Of a DNA stretch of 35,445 bases, positions 1 to 10,331 are shown in pieces. The notes under the pieces are model-generated. The model saw only the letters and a program-made list of their open reading frames with translations. It ran no database searches and was not told where the DNA came from. This DNA comes from Verrucomicrobiales bacterium (lineage in GTDB: Bacteria; Verrucomicrobiota; Verrucomicrobiia; Limisphaerales; JAFMIX01). The stretch spans positions 1 through 35,445 of the forward strand of contig JAFMIX010000003.1 of the NCBI GenBank assembly GCA_017853785.1, given 5' to 3'. Position 1 is the stretch's first letter, and each line of letters opens with the position of its first letter. A program made the translations under genes and the position numbers.

Positions 1-354
1 GGCGCCGCTGACACCGCGTTGGGCGCAGTCCTTGATGATGCCGGGCACGGTGGGCGGCGGGGTGATGATGACGGCGAGATCGGGCGGGGCGGGGACGGCG
101 GTGATGCTGGGATAGGCCTTGAGACCGAGGACGGTGTCGCGCTTGGGGTTGACGGGATAGAGTGCGCCGGGGAAGCGGCCCTTCTGGAGATTTTCCAGGA
201 TGGTGCGGCCCACGCTGCCGGGGGTTTCGGTGGCGCCGATGACGGCGATGGATTGCGGGGCGAAGATGGCGTCGAGCGGCTGCGAGTGGGGATGCAGGAG
301 GTTGTGAGTCCAGTCCGTTTGCGGCGGTTTGGAAGTAGGTAAAGATGATTTCAT
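1..354 (-). CDS. Acyl-CoA synthetase (NDP-forming) / acetate--CoA ligase alpha-type protein, N-terminal part (truncated by window edge)
   Basis: My minus-strand translation from ATG at 354: [118 protein letters not shown]; CoA-binding Rossmann motif SIAVIGA..PGSVG. Not in the ORF track because it runs off the edge. Confidence 0.85.
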   Translation of the reverse strand, partial: MKSSLPTSKPPQTDWTHNLLHPHSQPLDAIFAPQSIAVIGATETPGSVGRTILENLQKGRFPGALYPVNPKRDTVLGLKAYPSITAVPAPPDLAVIITPPPTVPGIIKDCAQRGVSGA

Positions 355-577
355 GATTAAAAATTAAGTTGCAGTTAAGGTCGCGATTTAGCGGCCGGCT
401 GCCTACACGCAGGTTGGCCTAAGCCAAACAGATTTTGCCCGACTTGTGGGGCAGAAAAGAGCCGGCGATGGGCGGCGAGCGGCGAGTTAATGGGGGTGAT
501 GGCCTTCAAATGAACTCTGAACGGGCGAGCTTTTTTCCTTCCATCTGCCAGCCTGCATCCGCCATCCTCTCGGCGCA

Positions 578-1129
578 ATGATAGAAGGCATGAAACTCTC
601 AACTTTGTCCATCTTGCTCGGCTTGGGTCTCGCGTTGCCGCAGGTTTACGGGCTGCTGCAACCGGCGGCGTTCCAAGCGGCGGTGCGCAAGTTTCCCCGC
701 TCGGTGCCGTGGGGCGTGGCGTTGATGCTGCTGGCGACGGCTTGGTTTGTATGGAATGTGACGCAGGAGGCGGATGCAGATTTCGCGGCGCTCAAGCCGT
801 ATCTGCTGGCGGGGTTCGTCGGGGTAGGCGTGGGCGCGTGCATTTTTGTGCAGGATTTTTTGGCGGCGCGCGGGCTGGCGGTGGTTTTTCTGCTGCTCGC
901 AAAACTGATGGTGGACACGGCGCGGTGGGCGGACACCGACTGGCGCTGGGTCATCAGCGGCTGGGCTTATGTGCTGGTGGTGGCGGGAATCTGGTTCACG
1001 GTTTCGCCTTGGCGGCTGCGCGATGTGCTGGAATGGGGCACGGCCACCGAGGCCCGGGTCCGGGCGGGTTGCGCGGCGCGGTTGGCATTCGGTATTTTTG
1101 TGGCGGTGCTGGGGCTGACGGTGTTTTAG
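578..1129 (+). CDS. Hypothetical multi-pass membrane protein
   Basis: 183 aa ORF with several hydrophobic segments; directly upstream of the receiver/kinase gene. Confidence 0.7.
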   Translation: MIEGMKLSTLSILLGLGLALPQVYGLLQPAAFQAAVRKFPRSVPWGVALMLLATAWFVWNVTQEADADFAALKPYLLAGFVGVGVGACIFVQDFLAARGLAVVFLLLAKLMVDTARWADTDWRWVISGWAYVLVVAGIWFTVSPWRLRDVLEWGTATEARVRAGCAARLAFGIFVAVLGLTVF

Positions 1130-1146
1130 AAACAATTTTTCCGGCA

Positions 1147-2247
1147 ATGAAAATAATGGTCATTGACGACGAAGAAGGTTTGCGGCTGATGATGCTGCAG
1201 GCGTTGCGTCAGCGTGGTTACGAGGTGGTCGGCGCCTCCGGCGGCACTGCGGGCGTGGAACTCGCGCGGAAGGAGTCGCCCGAGCTCATCATCTGTGACG
1301 TCAATATGCCGGTGATGAACGGTTATCAGACGTTGCAGGCCATCCGCGATCATCCCGCCACTGCCAACACTTCGGTGATCCTGATGACGGGCCAGGCGGG
1401 CAACGCCGGGATGCGGCAAGGCATGGAACTGGGCGCGGACGATTATCTGCCGAAGCCGTTCTCCACCGCAGGGCTGTATGCGGCGGTGGAGGCTCGGGTG
1501 AAGAAAATCCAAGCCCTCCGCGCCGAAGCGGAAAAGAAACTTGCCGATTTACGGGATAACATCAGCCTGATGCTGCCGCACGAACTCCGCACGCCCCTCA
1601 ACGGCATCCTGGCCTACGGCGATATCCTGCAGTCGGACGCCGCCAGCTTGCAGCCCGGCGAAATCGCGGAGATGGGGCAAGTCATCGCCGAATCCGGCCG
1701 GCGGTTGCACCACCTCATCGAAAATTTTCTCATCTACGCCCAGATCGAAATCCTGCAGGGCGATTCCCAAAAAGTCGCCGCGCTCCGCAAGGGCCGCACC
1801 CACCAGACCGCGCAATTGATTCAGCAACACGCGATTCAGCAGGCGGGAGCTGCCGGCCGGGCGGGCGATCTGTTGGCGGCGGAGGTGGCGGATTTGCCGT
1901 TGGCCATCGCGGAGAATTATCTCTGCAAGATCGTGGACGAACTGGTGCACAACGCTTTCAAATTTTCTCAGGCCGGCTCGCTCGTGCGGGTAGCCCTCGC
2001 AGCGGACGGCAACGAAGCGGTGTTGACCATCGCGGATGGCGGCCGCGGGTTGGATCCCGAGCACATCCGCAAGGTGGGCGCGTATATGCAGTTCGAACGG
2101 AAGTTCCACGAGCAGCAGGGGCTAGGGCTCGGGTTGACCATCGCGCGACGCCTGGTGGAAGTCCACGGCGGCAGCCTTGTGCTCCACAGCGAACGCACCC
2201 AAGGCACGACGGTGACGGTGAAAATTCCCCTCGCGCCTGCGGCTTGA
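1147..2247 (+). CDS. Response regulator receiver - histidine kinase (REC-HisKA-HATPase_c)
   Basis: MKIMVIDDEEGLRLMM...LIICDVNMPVMNG...DDYLPKPF receiver; HELRTPLNGI H-box; DELVHNAFKFS N-box; DGGRGLD and GLGLGLTIARRLVEVHGG G-boxes. ATG at 1147 preferred over the longer ORF start at 709. Confidence 0.9.
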   Translation: MKIMVIDDEEGLRLMMLQALRQRGYEVVGASGGTAGVELARKESPELIICDVNMPVMNGYQTLQAIRDHPATANTSVILMTGQAGNAGMRQGMELGADDYLPKPFSTAGLYAAVEARVKKIQALRAEAEKKLADLRDNISLMLPHELRTPLNGILAYGDILQSDAASLQPGEIAEMGQVIAESGRRLHHLIENFLIYAQIEILQGDSQKVAALRKGRTHQTAQLIQQHAIQQAGAAGRAGDLLAAEVADLPLAIAENYLCKIVDELVHNAFKFSQAGSLVRVALAADGNEAVLTIADGGRGLDPEHIRKVGAYMQFERKFHEQQGLGLGLTIARRLVEVHGGSLVLHSERTQGTTVTVKIPLAPAA

Positions 2248-2248
2248 A

Positions 2249-3082
2249 CTACGCCGGATAAAGCCGGGGTAACCAGCGTTCCACCAGCGCTCCAAGCAGA
2301 TAGACCACCACGATGCCCATTACCGGCGCGAAATCCATGCGGCCGAACCGCAGCGGCACCCAGCGCAGCGGTGTCAGCAACCGGCGCGAGGTGTGGTTCA
2401 CGTAATTCCACAGCGGATGGCTGCCGAAATAAACGTAGCTGTTCAAGAAGTAAAGCAGGAGCAGCCCGGCGATAACGTGTTTCCAGATCAGGCACGCGCC
2501 GACGCCGATGAGCAGGCCTTGTTTCACCGCCGCTCCAACTGTCACCGCCGCCGGGAGGATATCCCACCAGTTAAGCAGGGGGCTCAAACCCAGTCGCAGC
2601 AGCAACACCGCGCCGATCGGCAGGACCAATTTCACCAGCCACGGCAACCGCTCGAACCAGCCGAGGTGGCTGCGCACGAATTTTTGCAGCGGCTCCGTGT
2701 CTGGCACGGCGCGGTTGACCAGCGACAGCAGCAGCAGGGCGAGATAGAAACTCATGAGCGTCGCCCCAAAACTGCAGAACGAGAACAGCAGCATTCGGCC
2801 CAAGAGTTCACTGCGGAAGGGTATGACAATGGCCACGAGGTCCAATTGGGGAATCCAGTTCACTGCCGCGCCGATCCACCAATAGATGAGCGCGCGCAGC
2901 AGCAGCAGGCCAGCCAGGCCGATGAGATATTTGCGCCGCACCACCGTGGTCGTGCCCGCCTGGCGCAACGTGCGCACCAGCGGCGTGGCGGAGTTTTGCA
3001 GCAACGCGCCCGAGGTCACATCCCGCCAGCCCAGCCACAACAGCAGCACGGCCAGATCGAGGATGGAATGAATCAGGCCCAT
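2249..3082 (-). CDS. YggT family membrane protein (two YggT-like halves)
   Basis: 277 aa hydrophobic ORF with repeated pattern ...NPLWNYVNHTSRRLLTPLRWVPLRFGRMDFAPVMGIVVVYLL, typical of YggT. Confidence 0.75.
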   Translation of the reverse strand: MGLIHSILDLAVLLLWLGWRDVTSGALLQNSATPLVRTLRQAGTTTVVRRKYLIGLAGLLLLRALIYWWIGAAVNWIPQLDLVAIVIPFRSELLGRMLLFSFCSFGATLMSFYLALLLLSLVNRAVPDTEPLQKFVRSHLGWFERLPWLVKLVLPIGAVLLLRLGLSPLLNWWDILPAAVTVGAAVKQGLLIGVGACLIWKHVIAGLLLLYFLNSYVYFGSHPLWNYVNHTSRRLLTPLRWVPLRFGRMDFAPVMGIVVVYLLGALVERWLPRLYPA

Positions 3083-3092
3083 GGGAATTTCA

Positions 3093-3127
3093 AATCACGA
3101 ATATGAGATGTCGAATCATTCGTGATT
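3093..3127. terminator. Intergenic stem-loop between sucD and the YggT gene
   Basis: Perfect 10-bp arms AATCACGAAT (3093-3102) / ATTCGTGATT (3118-3127), 15-nt loop, located just 3' of sucD on the minus strand; no clear U-tract. Confidence 0.35.
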
Positions 3128-3153
3128 CGCAACTGCGCCATTCGCAATCTGCC

Positions 3154-4056
3154 TCACATCATCTTCAACAATGTGTCCGCCATCTCGCTCGGCGTGACGG
3201 CGACGCCGATGCCGGCGGCTTTGAACGCGGCGATCTTCGCTTCGGCCGTGCCTTTGCCGCCGCTGACGATCGCACCGGCGTGGCCCATGCGGCGTCCGGG
3301 CGGGGCGGTCGTTCCCGCGATGAATCCGGCCACGGGTTTCTTGCAGTGCTTCGCGATCCACTCGGCGGCTTCCTCTTCGGCGCTGCCGCCGATTTCGCCG
3401 ATCATGATGATGCCATGCGTCTCGGGGTCGTCATTGAAAAGTTTGATGATATCCAGATGCGACGTGCCGTTGACGGGGTCGCCGCCGATGCCGACGCAAG
3501 TGCTCTGGCCGACGCCGCGCGAGGTGAGCTGCCACACGGCTTCGTAGGTCAACGTGCCGGAGCGGGAGACGACGCCGATGTTGCCTTTCTTGTGGATATA
3601 GCCGGGCGCGATGCCGATGCGGCAGCCGCCGTGGGAATCCTTGCCATCGCCGGGCGTCACGATGCCGGGGCAGTTCGGGCCGATGAGGCGGGTCTTGGCG
3701 TTGCCCTGCATGGCGCGCTTGACTTTAACCATGTCGTTTACCGGAATGCCTTCGGTGATGGCGACGGCGAGTTCAAGACCGGCGTCCACGGCTTCAAGGA
3801 TGGCGTCGGCGGCGAAGGGGGGCGGGACGAAGATAGCGCTGGCAGTCGCGCCGGTCTGCCGGGCGGCTTCGGCGACGGTGTCGAAGATAGGGACTTTTTT
3901 TCCGCCGTGCTCGAAGCATTGGCCGCCTTTGCCGGGCGTGACGCCGGCGACGACGGCGCTGCCGTAGTCTATGGAGAGTTGGGCGTGCCGGGCGCCGAAG
4001 CTGCCGGTGATACCTTGGATGAGAACTTTGGTGTTGGCTTTGACGAGGATAGACAT
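3154..4056 (-). CDS. sucD: Succinyl-CoA synthetase (ADP-forming) subunit alpha
   Basis: [45 protein letters not shown]...[13 protein letters not shown]...[20 protein letters not shown]; start trimmed from ORF-track 4203 to ATG at 4056. Confidence 0.97.
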   Translation of the reverse strand: MSILVKANTKVLIQGITGSFGARHAQLSIDYGSAVVAGVTPGKGGQCFEHGGKKVPIFDTVAEAARQTGATASAIFVPPPFAADAILEAVDAGLELAVAITEGIPVNDMVKVKRAMQGNAKTRLIGPNCPGIVTPGDGKDSHGGCRIGIAPGYIHKKGNIGVVSRSGTLTYEAVWQLTSRGVGQSTCVGIGGDPVNGTSHLDIIKLFNDDPETHGIIMIGEIGGSAEEEAAEWIAKHCKKPVAGFIAGTTAPPGRRMGHAGAIVSGGKGTAEAKIAAFKAAGIGVAVTPSEMADTLLKMM

Positions 4057-4075
4057 GGGAAATTGGTGCTGGAGT

Positions 4076-5281
4076 TTATTTGCCGACGGCTTTGACAACC
4101 TTCTGCGCCGCGTCGGCCATGGAGTCGCCGGTGATGAGGGTGAGGCCGGATTCGGCCAAGGTTTTCTTGCCGGCGGCGACGTTGTTGCCTTCGAGGCGGA
4201 CAACGAGCGGGAGTTTGAGGCCGGTTTCTTTCACCGCCGCGACGATGCCGGTGGCAATGACGTTGCAATCCATGATGCCGCCGAAGATGTTCACGAGGAT
4301 GCCCTTCACGTTCGGGTCTTGCAGGATGATCTTGAACGCGGCGGAAACCTGTTCCTTGCTTGCGCCACCGCCGACATCGAGGAAGTTCGCGGGCATGGCG
4401 CCGTAGTGCTGGATGATGTCCATGGTGGCCATGGCGAGGCCAGCGCCGTTGACGAGGCAGGCGATGGAACCATCGAGCTTGATGTAGTTCAGGGAATATT
4501 TGCTGGCCTCGGTTTCCAGCGGCGCTTCCTCGGCGAGGTCGCGCATGTCTTGAATGTTTTTCTGGCGGAAGAGGGCGTTGTCATCAAGGCTAACTTTGGC
4601 ATCCACGGCGCTGAGGGCTTCCTTGCCGTCCGGGCCGGTGACGATGCAGAGGGGGTTGATCTCCACCATGCTGGCGTCGCATTCCCACCAAGTTTTATAG
4701 ACATTGATGAGGAGCTTGATGCCGGAGTTGAAGGCGTCGCCTTTGAGGCCGAGGGCGGCGGCAATTTTCCGGGCCTGGTAGGGCATGATGCCGACGGCGG
4801 GATCGATGGTTTCCTTGAAAATCTTTTCGGGATGTTTTTCGGCTACTTCTTCGATGTCCACGCCGCCTTCGGTGCTGGCCATGATGATGGGGCGGGAGGT
4901 GGTGCGGTCGAGGAGGACGGCGAGGTAGAGTTCTTTTTTGATTTCCGGCGCGGCGGCGATGAGGAGTTTGCTGACGAGGCGGCCTTCCGGGCCGGTCTGC
5001 TTGGTGACGAGCACCTGGCCGAGCATGGCTTGGGCTTTGGCTTGGACGTCCTCCGCGCTTTTGCAGAGTTTGACGCCGCCTTGGAAGCCGGACTTGAAGG
5101 TTCCCTTGCCCCGGCCTCCCGCATGAATCTGGGATTTGACGACGACCAGATGGTTGCCGCCTTGGAAGAGGGTTTCGGCGATGGCGCGGGCTTCCTCGGG
5201 TTTGGTGACGACGGCGCCGGTGGGAACGGTGACGCCGTGGGTGGCGAGGAGTTGTTTGGCTTGGAATTCGTGGATGTTCAT
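4076..5281 (-). CDS. sucC: Succinyl-CoA synthetase subunit beta
   Basis: [22 protein letters not shown]...[18 protein letters not shown]...[31 protein letters not shown]...[16 protein letters not shown]. Confidence 0.97.
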   Translation of the reverse strand: MNIHEFQAKQLLATHGVTVPTGAVVTKPEEARAIAETLFQGGNHLVVVKSQIHAGGRGKGTFKSGFQGGVKLCKSAEDVQAKAQAMLGQVLVTKQTGPEGRLVSKLLIAAAPEIKKELYLAVLLDRTTSRPIIMASTEGGVDIEEVAEKHPEKIFKETIDPAVGIMPYQARKIAAALGLKGDAFNSGIKLLINVYKTWWECDASMVEINPLCIVTGPDGKEALSAVDAKVSLDDNALFRQKNIQDMRDLAEEAPLETEASKYSLNYIKLDGSIACLVNGAGLAMATMDIIQHYGAMPANFLDVGGGASKEQVSAAFKIILQDPNVKGILVNIFGGIMDCNVIATGIVAAVKETGLKLPLVVRLEGNNVAAGKKTLAESGLTLITGDSMADAAQKVVKAVGK

Positions 5282-5359
5282 TTGGTAAATTGACGGGGCC
5301 GGCAAATCGCCGGCGCTGAAACGGAGAAGGGGCCGGCCCTGTGCCGTCCCTCCTGATGA

Positions 5360-6652
5360 TTACTTTCGCTCCTTGATGGGAACGTATTGCTGGTTGACCG
5401 GACCGACATAGACCTGGCGCGGGCGGCTGATGCGGCCGGCGGGTTCTTCCATGACTTCGCGGTAGTTGGCAATCCAGCCAGGCATCCGGCCGATGGCGAA
5501 GATCACGGTGAACATTTCGAGCGGGATGCCAAGGGCGCGCATGATGATGCCGCTGTAAAAGTCCACGTTCGGGTAGAGTTTACGCTCGATAAAATAGGAT
5601 TCCTTGAGTGCGGCTTCCTCGAGTTTCTTGGCAATGTCGAGGAGCGGGTCGTTGATCTTGAGTTTGGCGAGGACTTCGTCGCACGCCTTCTTGATGATCT
5701 TGGCGCGGGGGTCGTAGTTCTTGTAGACGCGGTGGCCGAAGCCCATGAGCTTCTTGCCGCTGTTCTTGTCCTTGGCGGCGTTGATGAATTTGCAGCCGTC
5801 GTCGCCGGAGGCATGGATTTCGCCGAGCATTTCGAGCACGGCCTGATTGGCCCCGCCGTGGAGCGGTCCCCAGAGGGCGCACACTCCGGCGGCGCAACTG
5901 GCGAACATGTTGGCTTTGCTGGAGGCGACCATGCGGACGGTGGAGGTGGAGCAGTTTTGTTCGTGGTCGGCGTGCAGCAGGAAAATGAGGTCGAGGGCGC
6001 GCACGACTTCGGGGTCGAGCGGATATTCCTCGTAGGGCTTGGAGAACATCATGTGCAGGAAGTTCGCGGTGTATTTGAGTGCGGGCTTCGGATAGTTGAT
6101 GGGCAGCCCGTGGGACTTGCGATAGGCGAACGCCGCGATGGTGCGCACTTGCGAGATCAGCCGGGCGGCTTCGATCTCAAAATGATTCTTGTGCATGCTC
6201 GTGTCGAGCAGCTCGGGATAGAAGCAACTGACGGCGTTAATCATTGAGGAGAGGATGGCCATCGGGTGGGCGTGGCGGGGGAAGCCCTCGAAGTTGTGCT
6301 TCAGGTCCTCGTGCAGGAGTTCATTCTGCGTGAGCAGGTCGGAGAAGCGTTTAAGCTCGGCGCTGTTCGGGAGCTTGCCCATGATGAGCAGGTGGGCGAC
6401 TTCAACGAAGGTGGACTTCTCGGCGAGTTCCTCGATGGGGATGCCGCGGTAGCGCAGGATGCCCAGATCGCCGTCGATGAAGGTGATCTTGCTCTTGCAC
6501 GCGCCGGTGTTTCCGTAGCCTTCGTCGAGCGTGATGTGGCCGGACTGGGCGCGGAGTTGGGAAATGTCCACGGCGCGCTCGCCTTCGGTGCCGATGAGGG
6601 TGGGGAGGGAGTAAGTTTTTCCGTCGAGTTTGAGTTCCGCGTTGCTGCTCAT
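5360..6652 (-). CDS. gltA: Citrate synthase
   Basis: 430 aa; [104 protein letters not shown]. Confidence 0.97.
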   Translation of the reverse strand: MSSNAELKLDGKTYSLPTLIGTEGERAVDISQLRAQSGHITLDEGYGNTGACKSKITFIDGDLGILRYRGIPIEELAEKSTFVEVAHLLIMGKLPNSAELKRFSDLLTQNELLHEDLKHNFEGFPRHAHPMAILSSMINAVSCFYPELLDTSMHKNHFEIEAARLISQVRTIAAFAYRKSHGLPINYPKPALKYTANFLHMMFSKPYEEYPLDPEVVRALDLIFLLHADHEQNCSTSTVRMVASSKANMFASCAAGVCALWGPLHGGANQAVLEMLGEIHASGDDGCKFINAAKDKNSGKKLMGFGHRVYKNYDPRAKIIKKACDEVLAKLKINDPLLDIAKKLEEAALKESYFIERKLYPNVDFYSGIIMRALGIPLEMFTVIFAIGRMPGWIANYREVMEEPAGRISRPRQVYVGPVNQQYVPIKERK

Positions 6653-6829
6653 AAATATTGTGGCGGCGCGACCAAGCCGGGTCGTGACTACCGCCCATTA
6701 AAGTAGGGAAGGCACCGCAGTTTCGCAACCTTGCAATTGAAAATCTTGGGCTGATTCCGGGGAATTTTTCCCGGGCGCGGCGGTCATTTTTCTTGAATCA
6801 GACGGCGACGGCGGTCAGATTGCGCCCCA

Positions 6830-7816
6830 ATGAAACGATTCGCCGCTGCGGTTTGTTGCGCGCTGGCGCTGACGATGGTCGGCGGCGTGACCCTGTCTGC
6901 GCGGGCGGAGCTGCGGGCGGTGAAGTTGTTTGGGCGGGATCACGTGCGGGTGCGGGACTGGGCGGCGGCGAACAAATTCCAAGTTCGCTGGCTCGAGCCT
7001 GACCGGCGCGCGCTGCTGACCAACGCCACCCACCGCTTGGTGCTCACAGCCAACTCCCCGCAGGCGGAACTCAACGGCATCAAAATCTGGCTCGCGTTTC
7101 CTGTGGTCGCCAGCGGCGGCGGGCTTTGCCTCAGCTCCGTGGATTTGCAGACGACGGTGACGCCTTTGCTGTTTCCGCCACGAAATCCGTCGGGCCGAAA
7201 AGTCAAAACCATCGTGCTCGACCCCGGCCACGGGGGCAAAGACCCCGGCAACCGCGTCGGCGCCGAAGCCGAAAAAAAATACACGCTTCTGCTGGCCCAG
7301 GAAATCAAGGACTTGCTCAAGCCGTCCGGCGTAAAAGTTGTCTTCACGCGCACCTCGGACAAGTTTGTTGAACTAGCTGACCGCCCCGCCAAAGCCCAGC
7401 AGGCCGGAGGGGATCTGTTTGTAAGCCTGCATTTCAACGCCACGGCGGAGGGTCGCAACGAAGTCCAAGGCTCGGAGGTTTACTGCCTCACGCCGGTCGG
7501 AGCCACCTCGACGAACACCCGCGGTGAGGGCAACACTTCCCGTGTGGCCGGCAACCGCCACAACGACCAGAGCACGCTGCTCGCTTACCAGATCCAGAAG
7601 GCCCTCCAAGCCGGGACCGTGAGCGAAGACCGTGGCGTGCGGCGGGCGCGCTTCGCCGTCTTGCGCGATGCCGCCATGCCGGCAGCGCTGGTCGAGGCGG
7701 GCTTCATGTCGCATCCCGTGGAAGCGAAGAAGATTTTCAACAGCACCTCGCGCCGCGAGATGGCCCGCGCCATTGTCAAGGGCATCCTTGCCTACAAGCG
7801 CGATGTTGGAGGGTGA
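6830..7816 (+). CDS. N-acetylmuramoyl-L-alanine amidase (Amidase_3) with signal peptide
   Basis: TIVLDPGHGGKDPGNRVG, FTRTSDKFVELADRPAKAQ, FVSLHFNA, PAALVEAGFMSHPVEAKK; N-terminal hydrophobic signal. Confidence 0.92.
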   Translation: MKRFAAAVCCALALTMVGGVTLSARAELRAVKLFGRDHVRVRDWAAANKFQVRWLEPDRRALLTNATHRLVLTANSPQAELNGIKIWLAFPVVASGGGLCLSSVDLQTTVTPLLFPPRNPSGRKVKTIVLDPGHGGKDPGNRVGAEAEKKYTLLLAQEIKDLLKPSGVKVVFTRTSDKFVELADRPAKAQQAGGDLFVSLHFNATAEGRNEVQGSEVYCLTPVGATSTNTRGEGNTSRVAGNRHNDQSTLLAYQIQKALQAGTVSEDRGVRRARFAVLRDAAMPAALVEAGFMSHPVEAKKIFNSTSRREMARAIVKGILAYKRDVGG

Positions 7817-7904
7817 AATTTCTTTCTAATCACAATCGTTCTCGTAATCCTGATCCCGTTCGGAGTGCGCAAGATTTCAGTGCGGATTAAATGATGATTT
7901 GACC

Positions 7905-8456
7905 ATGAGCATCGCCACCAAGACTGGAGACCAAGGCCTGACCGGCCTGATGTATAACCGTCGTGTCTCCAAATGCCATCCGCGCGTCGAAGCCTACGGC
8001 GCGGTGGACGAATTAAACGCCGCCCTCGGTTTGGCCCGCGCCACTGCCCTCCACAATTTCGTCCGCGCCAACATCCTCACCATCCAAAAAGACCTGGTCA
8101 TCGTCATGGGCGAACTCGCCACCGGGCTCGAGGATCTGCCGCGCTACGCCCAGGACGGCTTCACGCTCGTCACGCCCGCGTTGACCGTGAAGTTGGATGC
8201 GCTCGTCACAGAAATCGAGGCGCAGAAAGTTTCCTTTGCCGGCTGGGCCACGCCCGGCGCGACGGAAAATTCCGCCGCGCTCGATGTCGCCCGCACCACC
8301 TGCCGCCGTGCCGAGCGCCGCGTCTGCGGCCTGCAGGAAGCCGGGCAGTTGCAGAACGACGAGATCGTCATCTACCTGAACCGGCTCTCCGATCTGCTGT
8401 GGCTCTTCGCGCGCTGGGTGGAGACGCATCAACCGGAGGCGCCAAAAATTTCATAA
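7905..8456 (+). CDS. Cob(I)yrinic acid a,c-diamide adenosyltransferase (PduO/MMAB type)
   Basis: MSIATKTGDQGLTGLMYNRRVSKCHPRVEAYGAVDELNAALGLARA ... ARTTCRRAERRV ... YLNRLSDLLWLFARWVE; start could also be 7899. Confidence 0.92.
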   Translation: MSIATKTGDQGLTGLMYNRRVSKCHPRVEAYGAVDELNAALGLARATALHNFVRANILTIQKDLVIVMGELATGLEDLPRYAQDGFTLVTPALTVKLDALVTEIEAQKVSFAGWATPGATENSAALDVARTTCRRAERRVCGLQEAGQLQNDEIVIYLNRLSDLLWLFARWVETHQPEAPKIS

Positions 8457-8510
8457 CGCTCCGGGCGTCGGAAAAACTCCGCTCGTCAAGCCGCCGCTTC
8501 GGTAGTAAGG

Positions 8511-10331
8511 ATGGTTTGTGCAACGGTGGACGAACAAACCGGTGGTGGCGGCGGGGCTTGGGTTTGTTCGCCACAACTGGCCGCGGGCGCTCCGCTGCGG
8601 GAGCGGTTTCAATTCAAGGAGGAGGCCTTTCATGTTTTTCTGGCAGGCATTGTCGGTCTGATCGGCGGGCTGGTGAACTTGGGTTTCTTTTACGCCACTG
8701 ACTGGGTCAAGCGTTTGGTTCACATCATGCCCGGCGATCCGTTGGCGGTGGCGTAGCGGATGGCCGATTCGTAGCGGATTTTAGGCCCCGCTGTGGGCGG
8801 ATTTGCGGCGGGTTTGTTTTTATATTGGGGTTTGCGGTTGGTCGGCCGCCAAGGCTCGACCAATCTGTTGGAAATGGTGGTGGCGGGCGACGGGCGGTTG
8901 CAATTCCGCACGGAATTGGTCAAGACGTGGTCGTCGCTGGTGAGCCTCGCCACGGGAGCGTCCATCGGACGCGAGGGTGGCATCACCTAGCTTTCCGCCA
9001 CGCTGGCGTCCTAGCTGAGGCAGTGGGCGGCGTGGCCTCCGTATCGGCTGCGGTTGCTGGTGGGCTGCGGCGCGGCTTCAGGCATTGCGGCGGCCTACAA
9101 CGCGCCCATCGCCGGCGCGGTCTTTTCGGCGGCGACCGGGCTGGGCAGTTTTTCAATCAATCTGTTCGCGCCGCTCGTGTTTTCTTCCGTCATCGCAGCG
9201 ATGGTTTCGCGGAGTTTTTTCGGAATGGGGCCGGTTTACAAAGTGCCGGTCGTTCCGCTGACCAGCCCCTGGCAACTTGCGTGGTTCGTGCCCCTGGGAA
9301 TCTTGAGCGGCGGCGTCGGGGCGTTTTTTCTGAAAGTGCTGCGGGAATCCGAAAAACAATTTTCCCGCTGGAACTGGCCAGTTTATCTGCGGCTGCCGGC
9401 GGCGGGTCTGCTGGTGGGCTTGCTCGCGGTGGCGTATCCGGGGGTTTGTGGCAACGGCTATTCTGTCACCAACCGCATCCTGCACGAAGGTTTTTTGAGC
9501 GAGCCCCAGCCGCTAGTCTGGCTCGGCGGATTGTTTCTGGCGAAGCTGTTTGCCACCGGCTGCACAGTCGGCGCGGGCACGGTGGGCGGGGTGTTTACGC
9601 CTACGCTGTTTTTGGGAGCGAGCGCGGGGGCGTTGTTCGGCAGTTTGCTGCATTTGGCCGGAGGAGCGTTGCTACTGCCGACGAGCGCGTTCGCGTTGGT
9701 CGGCATGGGTGCGGTGCTGGCGGCGACGACGCGGTCGCCGTTTCTGGCCATGATCCTGATTTTTGAATTGTCCTTAAATTATGAGATCGTGCCGTCGCTC
9801 ATGCTGGCGTGCGTGGTGGCCATCCTCGTCGCTCAGCCGTTGCACGGGGCGTCTATCTACACGGAACAACTGGAGCGCCGGGAATTGCTCTCGGGCGCCG
9901 AAAGCCGCGCCACCGGGGCGACCATGGGGCAAACCGTGGGCGGCCGGCTACTCCCGCCCGTGCAGCCGGTCGCGGATTACGCGCGTCTCAAGAACATCGC
10001 CGCCCGTTTTCTGACCGGCCCGAATAATTTCCTGCCGGTGGTCGACTCGCACCAACGGCTGGTGGGGGTGGTGGCGTTGCAGGATCTGAAGGACTTCCTA
10101 AAAACCGAACGCGTGCTTGACGCTGTCATCGCTAGCGATGTGATGCGCCCGCCGCCACCCTGCCTCGTTCCCGGGCAGCGGTTGCTGGATGCCTTGCCGG
10201 TGGCGGCGAGCGAATTGAAAAAAATTCCTGTGATCAACAGTCACGCGAAACACCGGTTGGTGGGCTCGGTCTCCCGGACCGAAGTGTTGGTGCTCTTCAG
10301 CGAAGCGCTGGCGGCGGAAACAAAATTCTAG
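8511..10331 (+). pseudogene. ClC family chloride channel with C-terminal CBS domains; single frame interrupted by four in-frame TAG codons
   Basis: ORFs 8511-8756, 8793-8990 and 9054-10331 lie in the same frame and together read as one ClC protein (ATGASIGREGGIT...GAASGIAAAYNAPIAGAVFSA...GTVGGVFTPTLFLGA...CBS). TAG at 8754-8756, 8772-8774, 8988-8990 and 9012-9014. Confidence 0.8.

Noticed and set aside
3971-5293. Long plus-strand ORF of 440 aa
   Set aside because: Shadow of sucC on the opposite strand; low-complexity G/E/D/A-rich translation typical of antisense frames in GC-rich DNA.
8754-9014. Systematic base-calling error at CAGC motifs
   Set aside because: Many CAGC and GCAGCGG occurrences elsewhere in the window are unaltered (e.g. 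near 30870 and 31095), so a general motif error is unlikely, though a local error is not excluded.
8511-10331. Genome-wide TAG reassignment as explanation for the ClC amber codons
   Set aside because: Several apparently intact genes in the window end in TAG, including the YggT gene and the RibD-C gene, so TAG most likely means stop here; only local suppression, decay or error remain.
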